DNA of 64,000 nucleotides from Arthrobacter sp. ov118 (GTDB lineage: Bacteria > Actinomycetota > Actinomycetes > Actinomycetales > Micrococcaceae): assembly GCF_900116495.1 (NCBI RefSeq), contig NZ_FPAY01000009.1, positions 62,001 through 126,000 of the forward strand, written 5' to 3'. Under the pieces are notes generated by a model. The model worked only from the letters and a program-made list of their open reading frames with translations. It ran no database searches and had not been told where the DNA came from. How positions within the stretch are numbered: the first letter of the stretch is position 1; each line of letters begins with the position of its first letter. This document shows, piece after piece, positions 1 to 8,316 of the stretch. The position numbers and the translations under genes were made by a program.

Positions 1-2
1 AT

Positions 3-848
3 ACACCGCTGGCGGAATCCGGCATCATGGGCACCGCCGTCGGCCTGGCCTACCGCGGATACCGGCCCGTTGTGGAGATCCAGTTCGACGGGTTCATCTA
101 CCCGGCGTTCGACCAGATCGTCAGCCAGGTCGCCAAGATGCACTACCGCACGCGGGGCGCCGTCAAAATGCCCATCACCATCCGCGTCCCGTTCGGCGGC
201 GGCATCGGTTCCCCGGAACACCACTCCGAATCGCCCGAAGCGTACTTCACTCACACGTCGGGGCTGCGCGTCATCAGCGTCTCCAGCCCCCAGGACGCCT
301 ACACCATGATCCAGCAGGCCATCGCGTCCGATGATCCCGTGCTGTTCTTCGAACCCAAGCGGCGCTACCACGACAAGGGCGAGGTGGACGAGTCCATGGA
401 CCTCGCAGGCACGCTGTCCATGGAAAAGGCCCGCGTGGTCAGCGAGGGCAAGGACGTGACCCTCGTGGCCTACGGTCCGCTCGTTAAAACCGCCCGCGAC
501 GCCGCCCTCGCGGCAGCTGATGAAGGCGTCTCGGTCGAGGTGATCGACCTGCGCTCGCTGGCGCCGCTGGACTTCGCCACCCTGGAAGCCTCGGTCCGCA
601 AGACCGGCAGGCTGGTCATCACGCACGAAGCCTCTCAGTCCGGCGGCCTCGGCGCCGAAGTCGCCGCGAGCATCACCGAACGCTGCTTCTACCACCTCGA
701 GACGGCCCCCGTCCGGGTGACCGGCTTCGACGTTCCGTACCCGTACTCGAAGCTGGAAATGCATCACCTTCCGGGTCTGGACCGGATTCTCGACGGCGTA
801 GACCGTGCCCTGGGACGCCCCAACTCCCTCAGCGGGCTGGAAGGATGA
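3..848 (+). CDS. bkdB: Branched-chain 2-oxoacid dehydrogenase E1 component, beta subunit (5' end missing)
   Basis: Thiamine-diphosphate-dependent E1-beta subunit that, with E1-alpha (presumably just upstream, outside the window), decarboxylates branched 2-oxoacids and passes the acyl group to E2. The reading frame is open to the left edge; the first visible residues, TPLAESGIMG, are internal family sequence, so the ATG at 27 is not the start. Recognisable E1-beta blocks are EIQFDGFIYPAFDQIVSQ, RVPFGGGIGSPEHHSES (active-site loop) and the transketolase C-terminal part with VIDLRSLAPLD and ITHEASQSGGLGAE. It overlaps the E2 gene by 4 bases (ATGA), so the two are translationally coupled. Pyruvate dehydrogenase E1-beta is the alternative; the neighbouring leucine-degradation genes favour a branched-chain substrate. 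Confidence 0.9.
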   Translation, partial: TPLAESGIMGTAVGLAYRGYRPVVEIQFDGFIYPAFDQIVSQVAKMHYRTRGAVKMPITIRVPFGGGIGSPEHHSESPEAYFTHTSGLRVISVSSPQDAYTMIQQAIASDDPVLFFEPKRRYHDKGEVDESMDLAGTLSMEKARVVSEGKDVTLVAYGPLVKTARDAALAAADEGVSVEVIDLRSLAPLDFATLEASVRKTGRLVITHEASQSGGLGAEVAASITERCFYHLETAPVRVTGFDVPYPYSKLEMHHLPGLDRILDGVDRALGRPNSLSGLEG

Positions 849-2281
849 GCGCCACCATGATCAAGGAATTCAGGCTCCCGGACCTCGGCGAAGGACTGAC
901 CGAGTCGGAAATCGTGGCCTGGAAGGTCGCCGTGGGGGACACCGTGACCCTCAACCAGATCATCGCCGAGGTGGAGACTGCCAAGGCCGTCGTCGAGCTG
1001 CCCTCGCCGTTCGCCGGCGTGGTGGCGGCCCTGCACGAACAGCCCGGCACCGTGGTTGAGGTCGGAAAGCCGATCGTCTCCTTTGAAATTGAGGGCGACG
1101 ACGGCGCCGGCGGTTCCGCGCCCGCTGCAGAAACGGCCAAGCGCGAGCCGAACCTGGTCGGCTACGGCGCCGTGCTCGAAGCCTCCGGCCGGCCCGCCCG
1201 CCGCGCGCGCACCTTCCCATCCACCGCGGCAGCCCCGGCGGCTGCCCCGGTCACGGCTGCGCCCGCGGCGGCTGCCCCGGTCACGGCTGCGCCCGCGCCA
1301 GCTGTTGAGCGCGCCGGGAGTTCGGTGTCCGAGGCTGTGGCCAAACCCGCAGCGCCTCCCGCGGAGCGTCCGCGGTCCACGCCGCCGGTTCGCAAGCTCG
1401 CCAAGGATCTCGGCGTCGACCTTGAGGCAGTTACCGGCACGGGGGAGCGGGGGCTCATTACCCGCGACGACGTCCGGAACTTCGTCGGCGGCGGGGACCT
1501 GCCTGCTGCGGCGCAGGAACTGGCCGGTGCGCAGGTACTTGGCGGCCCGCAGGTGCAGCCCGTCGGGCCGGCCGGCGGGGTGCGGGAGACCCGCATTCCG
1601 ATCAAGGGAGTGCGCAAGTTCACGGCCGCGGCCATGGTGGCGAGCGCCTTCACCGCGCCGCACGTGACGGAGTTCTTGACCATTGACGTCACACCCACGA
1701 TGGAGCTGCTGGGACGGCTGAAGGACAGCCGGGCGTTTGCCGGGTACAAGCTCACCCCGCTGACGCTGGTGTCCAAGGCCGTGCTGATCGCCCTGCGTAA
1801 TCACCCGACGCTCAACGCCCGCTGGGACGAGGCCAACCAGGAGATCGTCCAGTTCAACTACGTGAACCTGGGCATCGCGGCGGCAACCCCGCGGGGACTG
1901 ACGGTTCCGAACATCAAGGACGCGGACCGGATGTCCCTTCGGGAGCTGTCTTCCGCGCTGACGGAACTGACGGGCACCGCCCGGGCGGGCAAGACGAGCC
2001 CGGAGGGCCTCTCCGGCGGCACGATCTCCATCACGAACATCGGTGTCTTCGGCATTGATGCCGGCACGCCCATCCTGAATCCGGGCGAGGCCGCCATCCT
2101 GGCCCTCGGCGCTGTGCGGAAGATGCCGTGGGAATACCAGGACGAGGTCGCGCTGCGCCAAGTGATGACCCTCAGCCTCTCCTTCGACCACCGCCTGGTG
2201 GACGGCGAACAGGGATCGCGGTTCCTCCAGGACCTCGGCACCATGCTGGCCGACCCGGGCATGGTCCTCGCGATGGTCTAG
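845..2281 (+). CDS. bkdC: Dihydrolipoamide acyltransferase (E2) of branched-chain 2-oxoacid dehydrogenase
   Basis: E2 core enzyme, 478 aa, which transfers the acyl group from its lipoyl arm to CoA. Domains: an N-terminal lipoyl domain (residues about 6-80) with the lipoylated lysine in EVETAKAVVE (K47); an Ala/Pro-rich linker (about 95-175) containing a perfect 30-bp DNA duplication; a peripheral subunit-binding domain (about 177-216, PVRKLAKDLGVDL...GLITRDDV); and a C-terminal catalytic domain (about 245-478) ending with the active-site block SFDHRLVDGEQG, which keeps the His and Asp of the HRxxDG motif. The ATG at 845 overlaps the upstream stop. No E3 (lipoamide dehydrogenase) gene is present nearby, so E3 is probably shared from elsewhere. 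A strong terminator follows. Confidence 0.93.
   Translation: MSATMIKEFRLPDLGEGLTESEIVAWKVAVGDTVTLNQIIAEVETAKAVVELPSPFAGVVAALHEQPGTVVEVGKPIVSFEIEGDDGAGGSAPAAETAKREPNLVGYGAVLEASGRPARRARTFPSTAAAPAAAPVTAAPAAAAPVTAAPAPAVERAGSSVSEAVAKPAAPPAERPRSTPPVRKLAKDLGVDLEAVTGTGERGLITRDDVRNFVGGGDLPAAAQELAGAQVLGGPQVQPVGPAGGVRETRIPIKGVRKFTAAAMVASAFTAPHVTEFLTIDVTPTMELLGRLKDSRAFAGYKLTPLTLVSKAVLIALRNHPTLNARWDEANQEIVQFNYVNLGIAAATPRGLTVPNIKDADRMSLRELSSALTELTGTARAGKTSPEGLSGGTISITNIGVFGIDAGTPILNPGEAAILALGAVRKMPWEYQDEVALRQVMTLSLSFDHRLVDGEQGSRFLQDLGTMLADPGMVLAMV
1236..1295 (+). repeat. Two perfect 30-bp tandem copies in the E2 linker
   Basis: Positions 1236-1265 and 1266-1295 are identical and encode two copies of a ten-residue Ala/Pro/Val/Thr linker segment. 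The unit is a multiple of three and lies in the flexible inter-domain linker, so copy-number change would alter linker length without breaking the frame. Confidence 0.9.
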
Positions 2282-2294
2282 CCCGAGCTCAACA

Positions 2295-2340
2295 CTGCCG
2301 GCCGTTCCTTTGAAATGGGAGCGGCCGGCAGCTTTTTCTC
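2295..2340 (+). terminator. Intrinsic terminator after the bkd operon
   Basis: The arms CTGCCGGCCGTTCC (2295-2308) and GGAGCGGCCGGCAG (2318-2331) pair over 14 bp with one G-U wobble around a 9-nt loop and are followed directly by CTTTTTCTC. This is a classic plus-strand rho-independent terminator in the convergent gap between bkdC and the TetR gene. Confidence 0.9.
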
Positions 2341-2408
2341 TCCGGGTTTTCGTCCATGGGCACTTCGACGGGGATTTCGACGTCGGCGGCGGGAGTTTTG
2401 GGCGGCAC

Positions 2409-3059
2409 CTACTCCGGCGGGGCAGCCGGCGCCAGGAGCGCAGCCATTGCCATGCTCTCCAACAGCGGCCGTGCGCGCCGGACGCCGATCCGGCGGCCGT
2501 GGCTGCGCACCGAATGCGGGGTGGAGTTGATCAGGCCGAAGGTGGCGTGTGCCCGCATCCGCAGCTCGGCGGCCTCGGTGCCCTCGTGCAGTCCGGCCAG
2601 CACCTCCACCCAGAGTTCAACGTAGTTGCGCTGGAGGGTGCGGACCTCGTCCTGGTCCGCGTCGGCAAGGTTGCTGAAATCCTGGTCCTGGACCCGGATG
2701 ACGTCCGGGTTGCTCAAGGCGAAGTCCACATGGAACGCCACGAGGCCGCCCAGTGCCGCCAGGGCGCCGTCGGACTCGGCCACAACCCGCCGGCCGCCGT
2801 CGAGCAGGTCCTGGCTGACGCTGAGCAGCAGGGCACCCAGGACCGCCTGTTTGCCGGCGAAGTGGCGGTAGACGGCGGGCCCGCTGACGCCGGCCGCGGC
2901 CCCCAGGTCCTCCAGGGAGACACGGTTGAACCCCTGGAGTGCGAACAGCGTGGCGGCAGCGGACAAGAGGGCCCGCCGGCGGTTTGCCTTGGCCTGGCTC
3001 CGCTGCGTGGAGGGGGCCGGGGTTGACGGCGTCTGGGTGGTCAGGCTGGGCTCGGTCAC
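2409..3059 (-). CDS. TetR-family transcriptional regulator of the leucine-catabolism cluster
   Basis: 216-aa TetR protein. After a Ser/Thr/Pro-rich tail of about 28 residues, the helix-turn-helix domain (about 29-75) reads RRALLSAAATLFALQGFNRVS...AAAGVSGPAVYRHFAGKQAVL, typical of the family; the remaining C-terminal part would be the ligand and dimer domain. It is divergent from the accD1-accA1 operon across about 147 bp that hold two similar inverted repeats (3105-3120 and 3131-3146), the arrangement expected of a local repressor relieved by an acyl-CoA. The likely ligand, a branched acyl-CoA, is an inference from context. The M. tuberculosis counterpart by position would be Rv2506. Confidence 0.9.
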   Translation of the reverse strand: MTEPSLTTQTPSTPAPSTQRSQAKANRRRALLSAAATLFALQGFNRVSLEDLGAAAGVSGPAVYRHFAGKQAVLGALLLSVSQDLLDGGRRVVAESDGALAALGGLVAFHVDFALSNPDVIRVQDQDFSNLADADQDEVRTLQRNYVELWVEVLAGLHEGTEAAELRMRAHATFGLINSTPHSVRSHGRRIGVRRARPLLESMAMAALLAPAAPPE

Positions 3060-3104
3060 CGGCGCATCCCCTCGTTGCAGATAGTCCCTGTGTTGGACAT
3101 CACA

Positions 3105-3146
3105 GTTAATAGAGACTAACCTAAATCTCAGTTATGCGGTACTAAC
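3105..3146. promoter_or_regulatory. Pair of candidate TetR operators (GTTA-N8-TAAC twice)
   Basis: GTTAATAGAGACTAAC (3105-3120) and GTTATGCGGTACTAAC (3131-3146) share the same 16-bp architecture, with inverted GTTA/TAAC ends and a common ACTAACC right side; centres are 26 bp apart. They sit in the AT-richer divergent gap between the TetR gene and accD1. A weak promoter for the carboxylase operon (TTGGAC at 3093 and TAACCT at 3117, 18-bp spacer) would overlap the first site. Binding by the adjacent TetR protein is inferred. Confidence 0.55.
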
Positions 3147-3206
3147 CGAAATTGCTGGGCGGCGGAATTGGCCGGCCCGGTGCAGGCCAGGGGACGGAAG
3201 CAGTCA

Positions 3207-4814
3207 ATGGAGACAATCGCCAGCCGGGTGGACGCGACCAGCGCCGCCTATGCCGCGAACCGCGAGGCCCAGCGTGGACTCGCCTGTGAGCTGAGGGAAC
3301 GGCTTGCCGCCGCAGCTCTGGGCGGCCCGGAAAAATCCCGGGAACGGCACGTGGCCCGCGGCAAGCTCCTTCCGCGCGAGCGGATCGACCAGTTGCTCGA
3401 CGACGGCAGTCCGTTCCTGGAGATCGCGCCGCTGGCCGCCAACGGCATGTACAACGATGACTCCCCGGGCGCGGGGGTGATTGCCGGGATAGGGCTGGTC
3501 CACGGCCGCCAGGTCCTGGTGATTTCCAACGACGCGACCGTCAAGGGCGGCACTTACTATCCGATGACGGTGAAAAAGCACCTCCGGGCGCAGGAAATCG
3601 CACTGGAGAACCGGTTGCCTTGCATCTACCTCGTGGACTCTGGCGGGGCGTTCCTGCCCAAGCAGGACGAGGTCTTCCCGGACAGGGAGCACTTCGGCAG
3701 GATCTTTTTCAACCAGGCGAAGATGTCTGCGGCCAAGATCCCCCAGATCGCCTCGGTCATGGGCTCCTGCACGGCCGGCGGCGCTTACGTCCCGGCGATG
3801 AGCGACGAGACCGTCATTGTCCGCAACCAGGGCACCATCTTCCTGGGCGGCCCGCCGCTTGTGAAAGCCGCGATCGGCGAGATCGTCACAGCGGAGGAGC
3901 TTGGCGGCGGCGACGTGCACTCGAAGATCTCCGGGGTTACTGACCACCTGGCCGAGAACGACGAGCACGCCCTGCAGATCGTCCGCGACATCGTCTCCAC
4001 CCTGCCCAAACCGGCCACCCCGGCCTGGGAGGTCGACGCGGTTGTCGAACCGGTGGCGGACCCGGACGAGCTCCACGGCGCCGTGCCAACCGACGTCAAC
4101 GCCCAGTACGACGTCCGTGAGGTCATCGCCCGGCTCGTGGACGGCAGCCGGTTCCACGAGTTCAAGAAGAACTACGGCACCACGCTGGTCACCGGCTTCG
4201 CGAAGCTGCACGGCCACCCGGTGGGCATCGTGGCGAACAACGGCGTGCTCTTCAGCGAGTCGTCGCTCAAGGGGGCCCACTTCATTGAGCTGTGCGACCA
4301 GCGCGGCATCCCGCTGCTCTTCCTGCAGAACCTGTCCGGCTTTATGGTGGGAAAGGACTACGAGCAGGGCGGCATCGCCAAGAACGGCGCCAAAATGGTC
4401 ACCGCCGTCGCCACGGCCAGGGTGCCCAAGCTGACAGTGGTGATCGGCGGGTCCTTCGGCGCCGGCAACTACTCGATGTGCGGGCGCGCCTACTCTCCGC
4501 GGTTCCTCTGGATGTGGCCGGCGTCCCGGATCTCGGTGATGGGCGGCAACCAGGCCTCCAGTGTCCTGGCCACGGTCAAGCGGGACCAGTACGAGGCCCG
4601 CGGCGAGGAATGGTCCGCAGCGGACGAGGAAGCCTTCAAGGCGCCGATCAAGCAGCAGTACGAGGACCAGGGCAGCCCGTACTATTCCACGGCGCGCCTC
4701 TGGGACGACGGCGTCATCGACCCCGCGGACACCCGCACCGTCCTGGGACTGGCGCTCGACGTCGTTTCCCGCACCCCGCTGCCGGAGACCTCCTTCGGCC
4801 TGTTCCGGATGTGA
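3207..4814 (+). CDS. accD1: Acyl-CoA carboxylase beta (carboxyltransferase) subunit, probably methylcrotonyl-CoA carboxylase
   Basis: 535-aa carboxyltransferase subunit that moves CO2 from carboxybiotin to an acyl-CoA, here most likely 3-methylcrotonyl-CoA of leucine breakdown. Both crotonase-like halves are visible: an N-terminal half with VDSGGAFLPKQDEVFPD and ASVMGSCTAGGAYVPAMSDE, and a C-terminal half with FLQNLSGFMVGKDYEQGGIAKNG and the GGSFGAGNYSMCGRAY block. The DSGGAFLP...FPD signature is characteristic of methylcrotonyl- rather than propionyl-type subunits. I chose the ATG at 3207 (GGAAG upstream, family-like N-terminus); an in-frame TTG at 3168 would add 13 residues. It is the first gene of the operon, 7 bases before accA1. 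Confidence 0.9.
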   Translation: METIASRVDATSAAYAANREAQRGLACELRERLAAAALGGPEKSRERHVARGKLLPRERIDQLLDDGSPFLEIAPLAANGMYNDDSPGAGVIAGIGLVHGRQVLVISNDATVKGGTYYPMTVKKHLRAQEIALENRLPCIYLVDSGGAFLPKQDEVFPDREHFGRIFFNQAKMSAAKIPQIASVMGSCTAGGAYVPAMSDETVIVRNQGTIFLGGPPLVKAAIGEIVTAEELGGGDVHSKISGVTDHLAENDEHALQIVRDIVSTLPKPATPAWEVDAVVEPVADPDELHGAVPTDVNAQYDVREVIARLVDGSRFHEFKKNYGTTLVTGFAKLHGHPVGIVANNGVLFSESSLKGAHFIELCDQRGIPLLFLQNLSGFMVGKDYEQGGIAKNGAKMVTAVATARVPKLTVVIGGSFGAGNYSMCGRAYSPRFLWMWPASRISVMGGNQASSVLATVKRDQYEARGEEWSAADEEAFKAPIKQQYEDQGSPYYSTARLWDDGVIDPADTRTVLGLALDVVSRTPLPETSFGLFRM

Positions 4815-4821
4815 GCCAGAA

Positions 4822-7044
4822 ATGACCACTACCTCCCCGAAACCACTCTTCGGCACCGTCCTGGTGGCCAACCGCGGCGAGATCGCCTGCCGCGTGATCC
4901 GAACCCTGCGCAGCCTGGGGATCCGTTCGGTGGCCGTTTATTCCGACGCCGACGCCGGCGCCCGCCACGTGCGCGAGGCCGACGTCGCCGTACGGATCGG
5001 TCCGGCCGCCGCGACCGAGAGCTACCTGAAAATCGAGGCCATCCTCCAGGCCTGCCGCGACACCGGTGCCGAAGCCGTGCACCCGGGCTACGGCTTCCTG
5101 AGCGAGAACGCCGACTTCGCCCGCGCCCTCCAAAAGGCCGGAATCACGTTCATCGGCCCCGGCGTCGAAGCCCTCAATGTCATGGGGGACAAGATCCGCT
5201 CCAAGAACCATGTGGCCGGCTACGGGGTCCCGGTGGTTCCCGGCGTGGCTGAACCCGGCATGACGGACGCTCAGCTGATCGCGGCCGCGGCCGACGTCGG
5301 GTTCCCGCTGCTGATCAAGCCCTCCGCCGGCGGCGGCGGGAAGGGCATGCACAGCGTCGAACGGCCCGAGGACCTGGCAGCCACGCTGGCCACCGCCCGA
5401 CGTGTCGCGGCCAGCGCCTTCGGCGACGACACCCTCTTCCTGGAACGGCTCGTCAGCACGCCCCGCCACATCGAGGTCCAGGTCCTCGCGGACAACCACG
5501 GCAACGTCATCCACCTGGGCGAACGCGAGTGCTCGCTGCAACGGCGGCACCAGAAGGTCATCGAGGAGGCCCCGTCACCACTGCTGGAATCACTGCCCGA
5601 CGGCGCCGCCATCCGCGCCCGCCTCGGCGAGGCCGCCTGCAACGCCGCCCGCAGCGTCAACTACTCCGGCGCCGGCACCGTGGAATTCCTGGTCTCGGAC
5701 AACGCACCCGACGAGTTCTTCTTCATGGAAATGAACACCCGGCTGCAGGTCGAGCACCCCGTCACCGAGATGGTCACCGGCATCGACCTTGTTGAATGGC
5801 AGGTCCGCATCGCCGCCGGCGAGGAATTGACTGTGCAACAGGACGACGTCGTGCTCACCGGCCACTCGGTGGAGGCCCGTGTCTACGCCGAGGTTCCGGA
5901 GAAGAACTTCCTTCCGTCGACGGGAACAGTTCTCCTGCTGGACGAGATCCCCGGCCCCGCCCCGCGCCCCAGCGCCCCGGCCCGCAACGAGGTCGAAACA
6001 GCCCGGGGCCGCGTCCGGGTGGACTCGGCCCTGGTGGACGGCCTGGAGATCTCTTCCAACTACGACCCGATGATCTCCAAGGTCATCGCGTGGGGTGAAG
6101 ACCGCAAGGCCGCCCTCGACACCCTGGACGAGGCGCTCGCCGGGTACACCGCACTGGGAATCCATACCAACGTCGAGTACCTGCGCCTGCTAATCAACGA
6201 CGTCGATGTCCGCGCCGGCCGTCTCGACACCGGCCTGATCGAGCGGAAGATGGCGGAATTCACCTTCCGCCAGCCGGGCGACGCTGAACTTGTTGTCGCC
6301 GCCTTGTACGCCCTGGACCAGGCGGACGAACAGCTCCAGCATGAACCTGCGGCGGGCCCGTGGCGGCGCCGCGACAGCTGGCGAATCGGTGCCGCGGCTC
6401 CGCGACGGATCAGCTTGGGCACCTCCGACGGCGGCGTCGCCGCCGTGGAGGTGAGCCGGTCGGCAGTGGGGGAACCGGTCACTGTGCACGTGAACGGAGG
6501 GCCGCAGCTCACGGCCCTCCTGCGGTACACGGGTCGCGAACGTCCGGTGCTCACCCTCAACGGCGAAGTCACCAGCTATGGACTGGCCCCCGTTCACACC
6601 GGTCCTCCCGCCCAGAGCTGGCTCGAGCCCGATCCCCGCGTCCTATCGGAGGTCTTCCTCGGCAACGAGGGCTGGTCCTGCCGCCTTGAGGTACTCACCC
6701 GGGAGGCCCGGCTCGCCCGGGTGCTGGCCGCCGTCGAACGCATTGAAGGCGCCGCTGACCCGGCGGTCCGCTCGCCCATGCCAGGCACCGTGGTGTCCGT
6801 CTCCGTCAGCGATGGCGACACCGTGGAGGCCGGCCAGGTGCTGCTCTCGGTGGAGGCCATGAAAATGGAGCACCAGCTCGTGGCACCCCTCGACGGGACC
6901 GCGCATATCAGTGTGGGATCCGGGGACCTCGTCAAGGCAGACCAGATTCTCGCCACCATCCACCCCACGGACCACCCGCCGGAGTCCTCCAGGTCCGAGG
7001 ACACAGTGGAGGAAGCCGTCATTGCGATGGGCGCAACCGAATGA
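4822..7044 (+). CDS. accA1: Acyl-CoA carboxylase alpha subunit (biotin carboxylase plus biotin carrier)
   Basis: 740-aa subunit that carboxylates its own biotin using ATP and bicarbonate, partner of the preceding carboxyltransferase. Order of domains: biotin-carboxylase N-domain (starts LFGTVLVANRGEIACRVIRTL), ATP-grasp domain with the glycine-rich loop KPSAGGGGKGMH and the EVQVLAD and ERECSLQRRHQKVIEEAPS blocks, BC C-domain (MNTRLQVEHPVTEMVTG), a less conserved middle region, and a C-terminal biotinyl domain with EAMKMEH; the biotinylated residue would be K681. The open frame extends far upstream inside accD1, but the ATG at 4822 gives the normal family N-terminus and lies 7 bases after the accD1 stop. 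Confidence 0.93.
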   Translation: MTTTSPKPLFGTVLVANRGEIACRVIRTLRSLGIRSVAVYSDADAGARHVREADVAVRIGPAAATESYLKIEAILQACRDTGAEAVHPGYGFLSENADFARALQKAGITFIGPGVEALNVMGDKIRSKNHVAGYGVPVVPGVAEPGMTDAQLIAAAADVGFPLLIKPSAGGGGKGMHSVERPEDLAATLATARRVAASAFGDDTLFLERLVSTPRHIEVQVLADNHGNVIHLGERECSLQRRHQKVIEEAPSPLLESLPDGAAIRARLGEAACNAARSVNYSGAGTVEFLVSDNAPDEFFFMEMNTRLQVEHPVTEMVTGIDLVEWQVRIAAGEELTVQQDDVVLTGHSVEARVYAEVPEKNFLPSTGTVLLLDEIPGPAPRPSAPARNEVETARGRVRVDSALVDGLEISSNYDPMISKVIAWGEDRKAALDTLDEALAGYTALGIHTNVEYLRLLINDVDVRAGRLDTGLIERKMAEFTFRQPGDAELVVAALYALDQADEQLQHEPAAGPWRRRDSWRIGAAAPRRISLGTSDGGVAAVEVSRSAVGEPVTVHVNGGPQLTALLRYTGRERPVLTLNGEVTSYGLAPVHTGPPAQSWLEPDPRVLSEVFLGNEGWSCRLEVLTREARLARVLAAVERIEGAADPAVRSPMPGTVVSVSVSDGDTVEAGQVLLSVEAMKMEHQLVAPLDGTAHISVGSGDLVKADQILATIHPTDHPPESSRSEDTVEEAVIAMGATE

Positions 7045-7133
7045 CCACAGCCGCATGACCAAACCGGCGGACCACAGCCCACACTTTTCGACATCTAAAC
7101 CACAGAACTACCCCAGACACAGGAGTCACCCCC

Positions 7134-8297
7134 ATGGCCAGTTTTGAACTCAGCGAGGAATACCAGGAGCTCAGCGACACCGTCCGCGCATTTGCCGACG
7201 AAGTGGTGGCCCCGGTCTCCACCAAACACGACGCGGAACACAGCTTCCCTTACGAGATCGTCGCCCAGATGGCAGACATGGGCCTGTTTGGCCTGCCGTT
7301 CCCGGAAGAATTCGGCGGCATGGGCGGGGACTACTTCGCCCTGGCCCTGGCCCTGGAACAGCTCGGCCGGGTGGACCAGTCCGTCGCCATCACCCTGGAG
7401 GCCGGCGTCTCCCTTGGCGCCATGCCGATCCACCGCTTCGGTAACGCCGCGCAAAAGGAGGAATGGCTGCCGCTGCTGGCCTCCGGCCAGGCGCTCGCCG
7501 GCTTCGGCCTCACCGAACCGGAGGCAGGCTCGGACGCCGGAGGCACCAAGACCACGGCCAAGCTGGGTGGTGGCGAATGGGTGATCAATGGCAACAAGGA
7601 ATTCATCACCAACTCCGGCACCGACATCACCAAGCTTGTCACCGTCACCGCGGTAACCGGCCAGCAGGAGCGCCCGGACGGCAGCATCAAGAAGGAAATT
7701 TCCACCATCCTCGTGCCCACCAACACCCCGGGCTTCACGGCCGAGAAGGCCTACAACAAGGTCGGCTGGAACGCCTCGGACACCCACCCGCTGACACTCA
7801 ACAACGTCCACGTCCCCGAGGAAAACCTGCTCGGCACCCGGGGCCGCGGCTACGCGAACTTCCTCTCCATCCTCGACGAGGGCAGGATCGCGATCGCAGC
7901 CCTCGCCGTGGGCGCCGCGCAGGGCTGCGTGGACCAATCGGTGAAATACGCCAAGGAACGCAGCGCCTTCGGCCAGAGCATCGGCAAGTACCAGGCCGTC
8001 AGTTTCAAGATCGCCCGCATGCACGCCCGCGCCCACACGGCCCGCCTGGCCTACTACGATGCCGCGGCCCGGATGCTCGCCGGCAAGCCATTCAAGACCG
8101 AAGCGGCCATCGCTAAGATGGTCGCAGGCGAGGCAGCCATGGACAACGCGCGGGACGCCACCCAGGTGTTCGGCGGCTATGGTTTCATCAACGACTTCAC
8201 CGTGGCACGCCACTACCGCGACTCCAAGATCCTTGAAGTCGGGGAGGGCACCACGGAGGTCCAGCTGATGCTGATCGCCCGCGAACTGGGACTGTAG
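7134..8297 (+). CDS. Acyl-CoA dehydrogenase for short branched-chain substrates
   Basis: 387-aa FAD-dependent acyl-CoA dehydrogenase that makes the 2,3-double bond in the acyl-CoA from the BKD complex and passes electrons to ETF. Family blocks present: GFGLTEPEAGSDAGG, the FITNSG segment, the QSIGKYQAVSFKIARM region and QVFGGYGFINDFTVARHYRD. The C-terminal LEVGEGTTEVQ places Glu371 at the position of the catalytic base of medium- and short-chain enzymes; isovaleryl-CoA dehydrogenases are known to use a different helix for their base, so the true range may be isobutyryl/2-methylbutyryl/isovaleryl, as for actinobacterial AcdH/FadE19-like proteins. SD ACAGGAG precedes the ATG; the 89-bp gap to accA1 holds no obvious terminator. 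Confidence 0.9.
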   Translation: MASFELSEEYQELSDTVRAFADEVVAPVSTKHDAEHSFPYEIVAQMADMGLFGLPFPEEFGGMGGDYFALALALEQLGRVDQSVAITLEAGVSLGAMPIHRFGNAAQKEEWLPLLASGQALAGFGLTEPEAGSDAGGTKTTAKLGGGEWVINGNKEFITNSGTDITKLVTVTAVTGQQERPDGSIKKEISTILVPTNTPGFTAEKAYNKVGWNASDTHPLTLNNVHVPEENLLGTRGRGYANFLSILDEGRIAIAALAVGAAQGCVDQSVKYAKERSAFGQSIGKYQAVSFKIARMHARAHTARLAYYDAAARMLAGKPFKTEAAIAKMVAGEAAMDNARDATQVFGGYGFINDFTVARHYRDSKILEVGEGTTEVQLMLIARELGL

Positions 8298-8316
8298 CCG
8301 GCCGGAAGGATCACCG

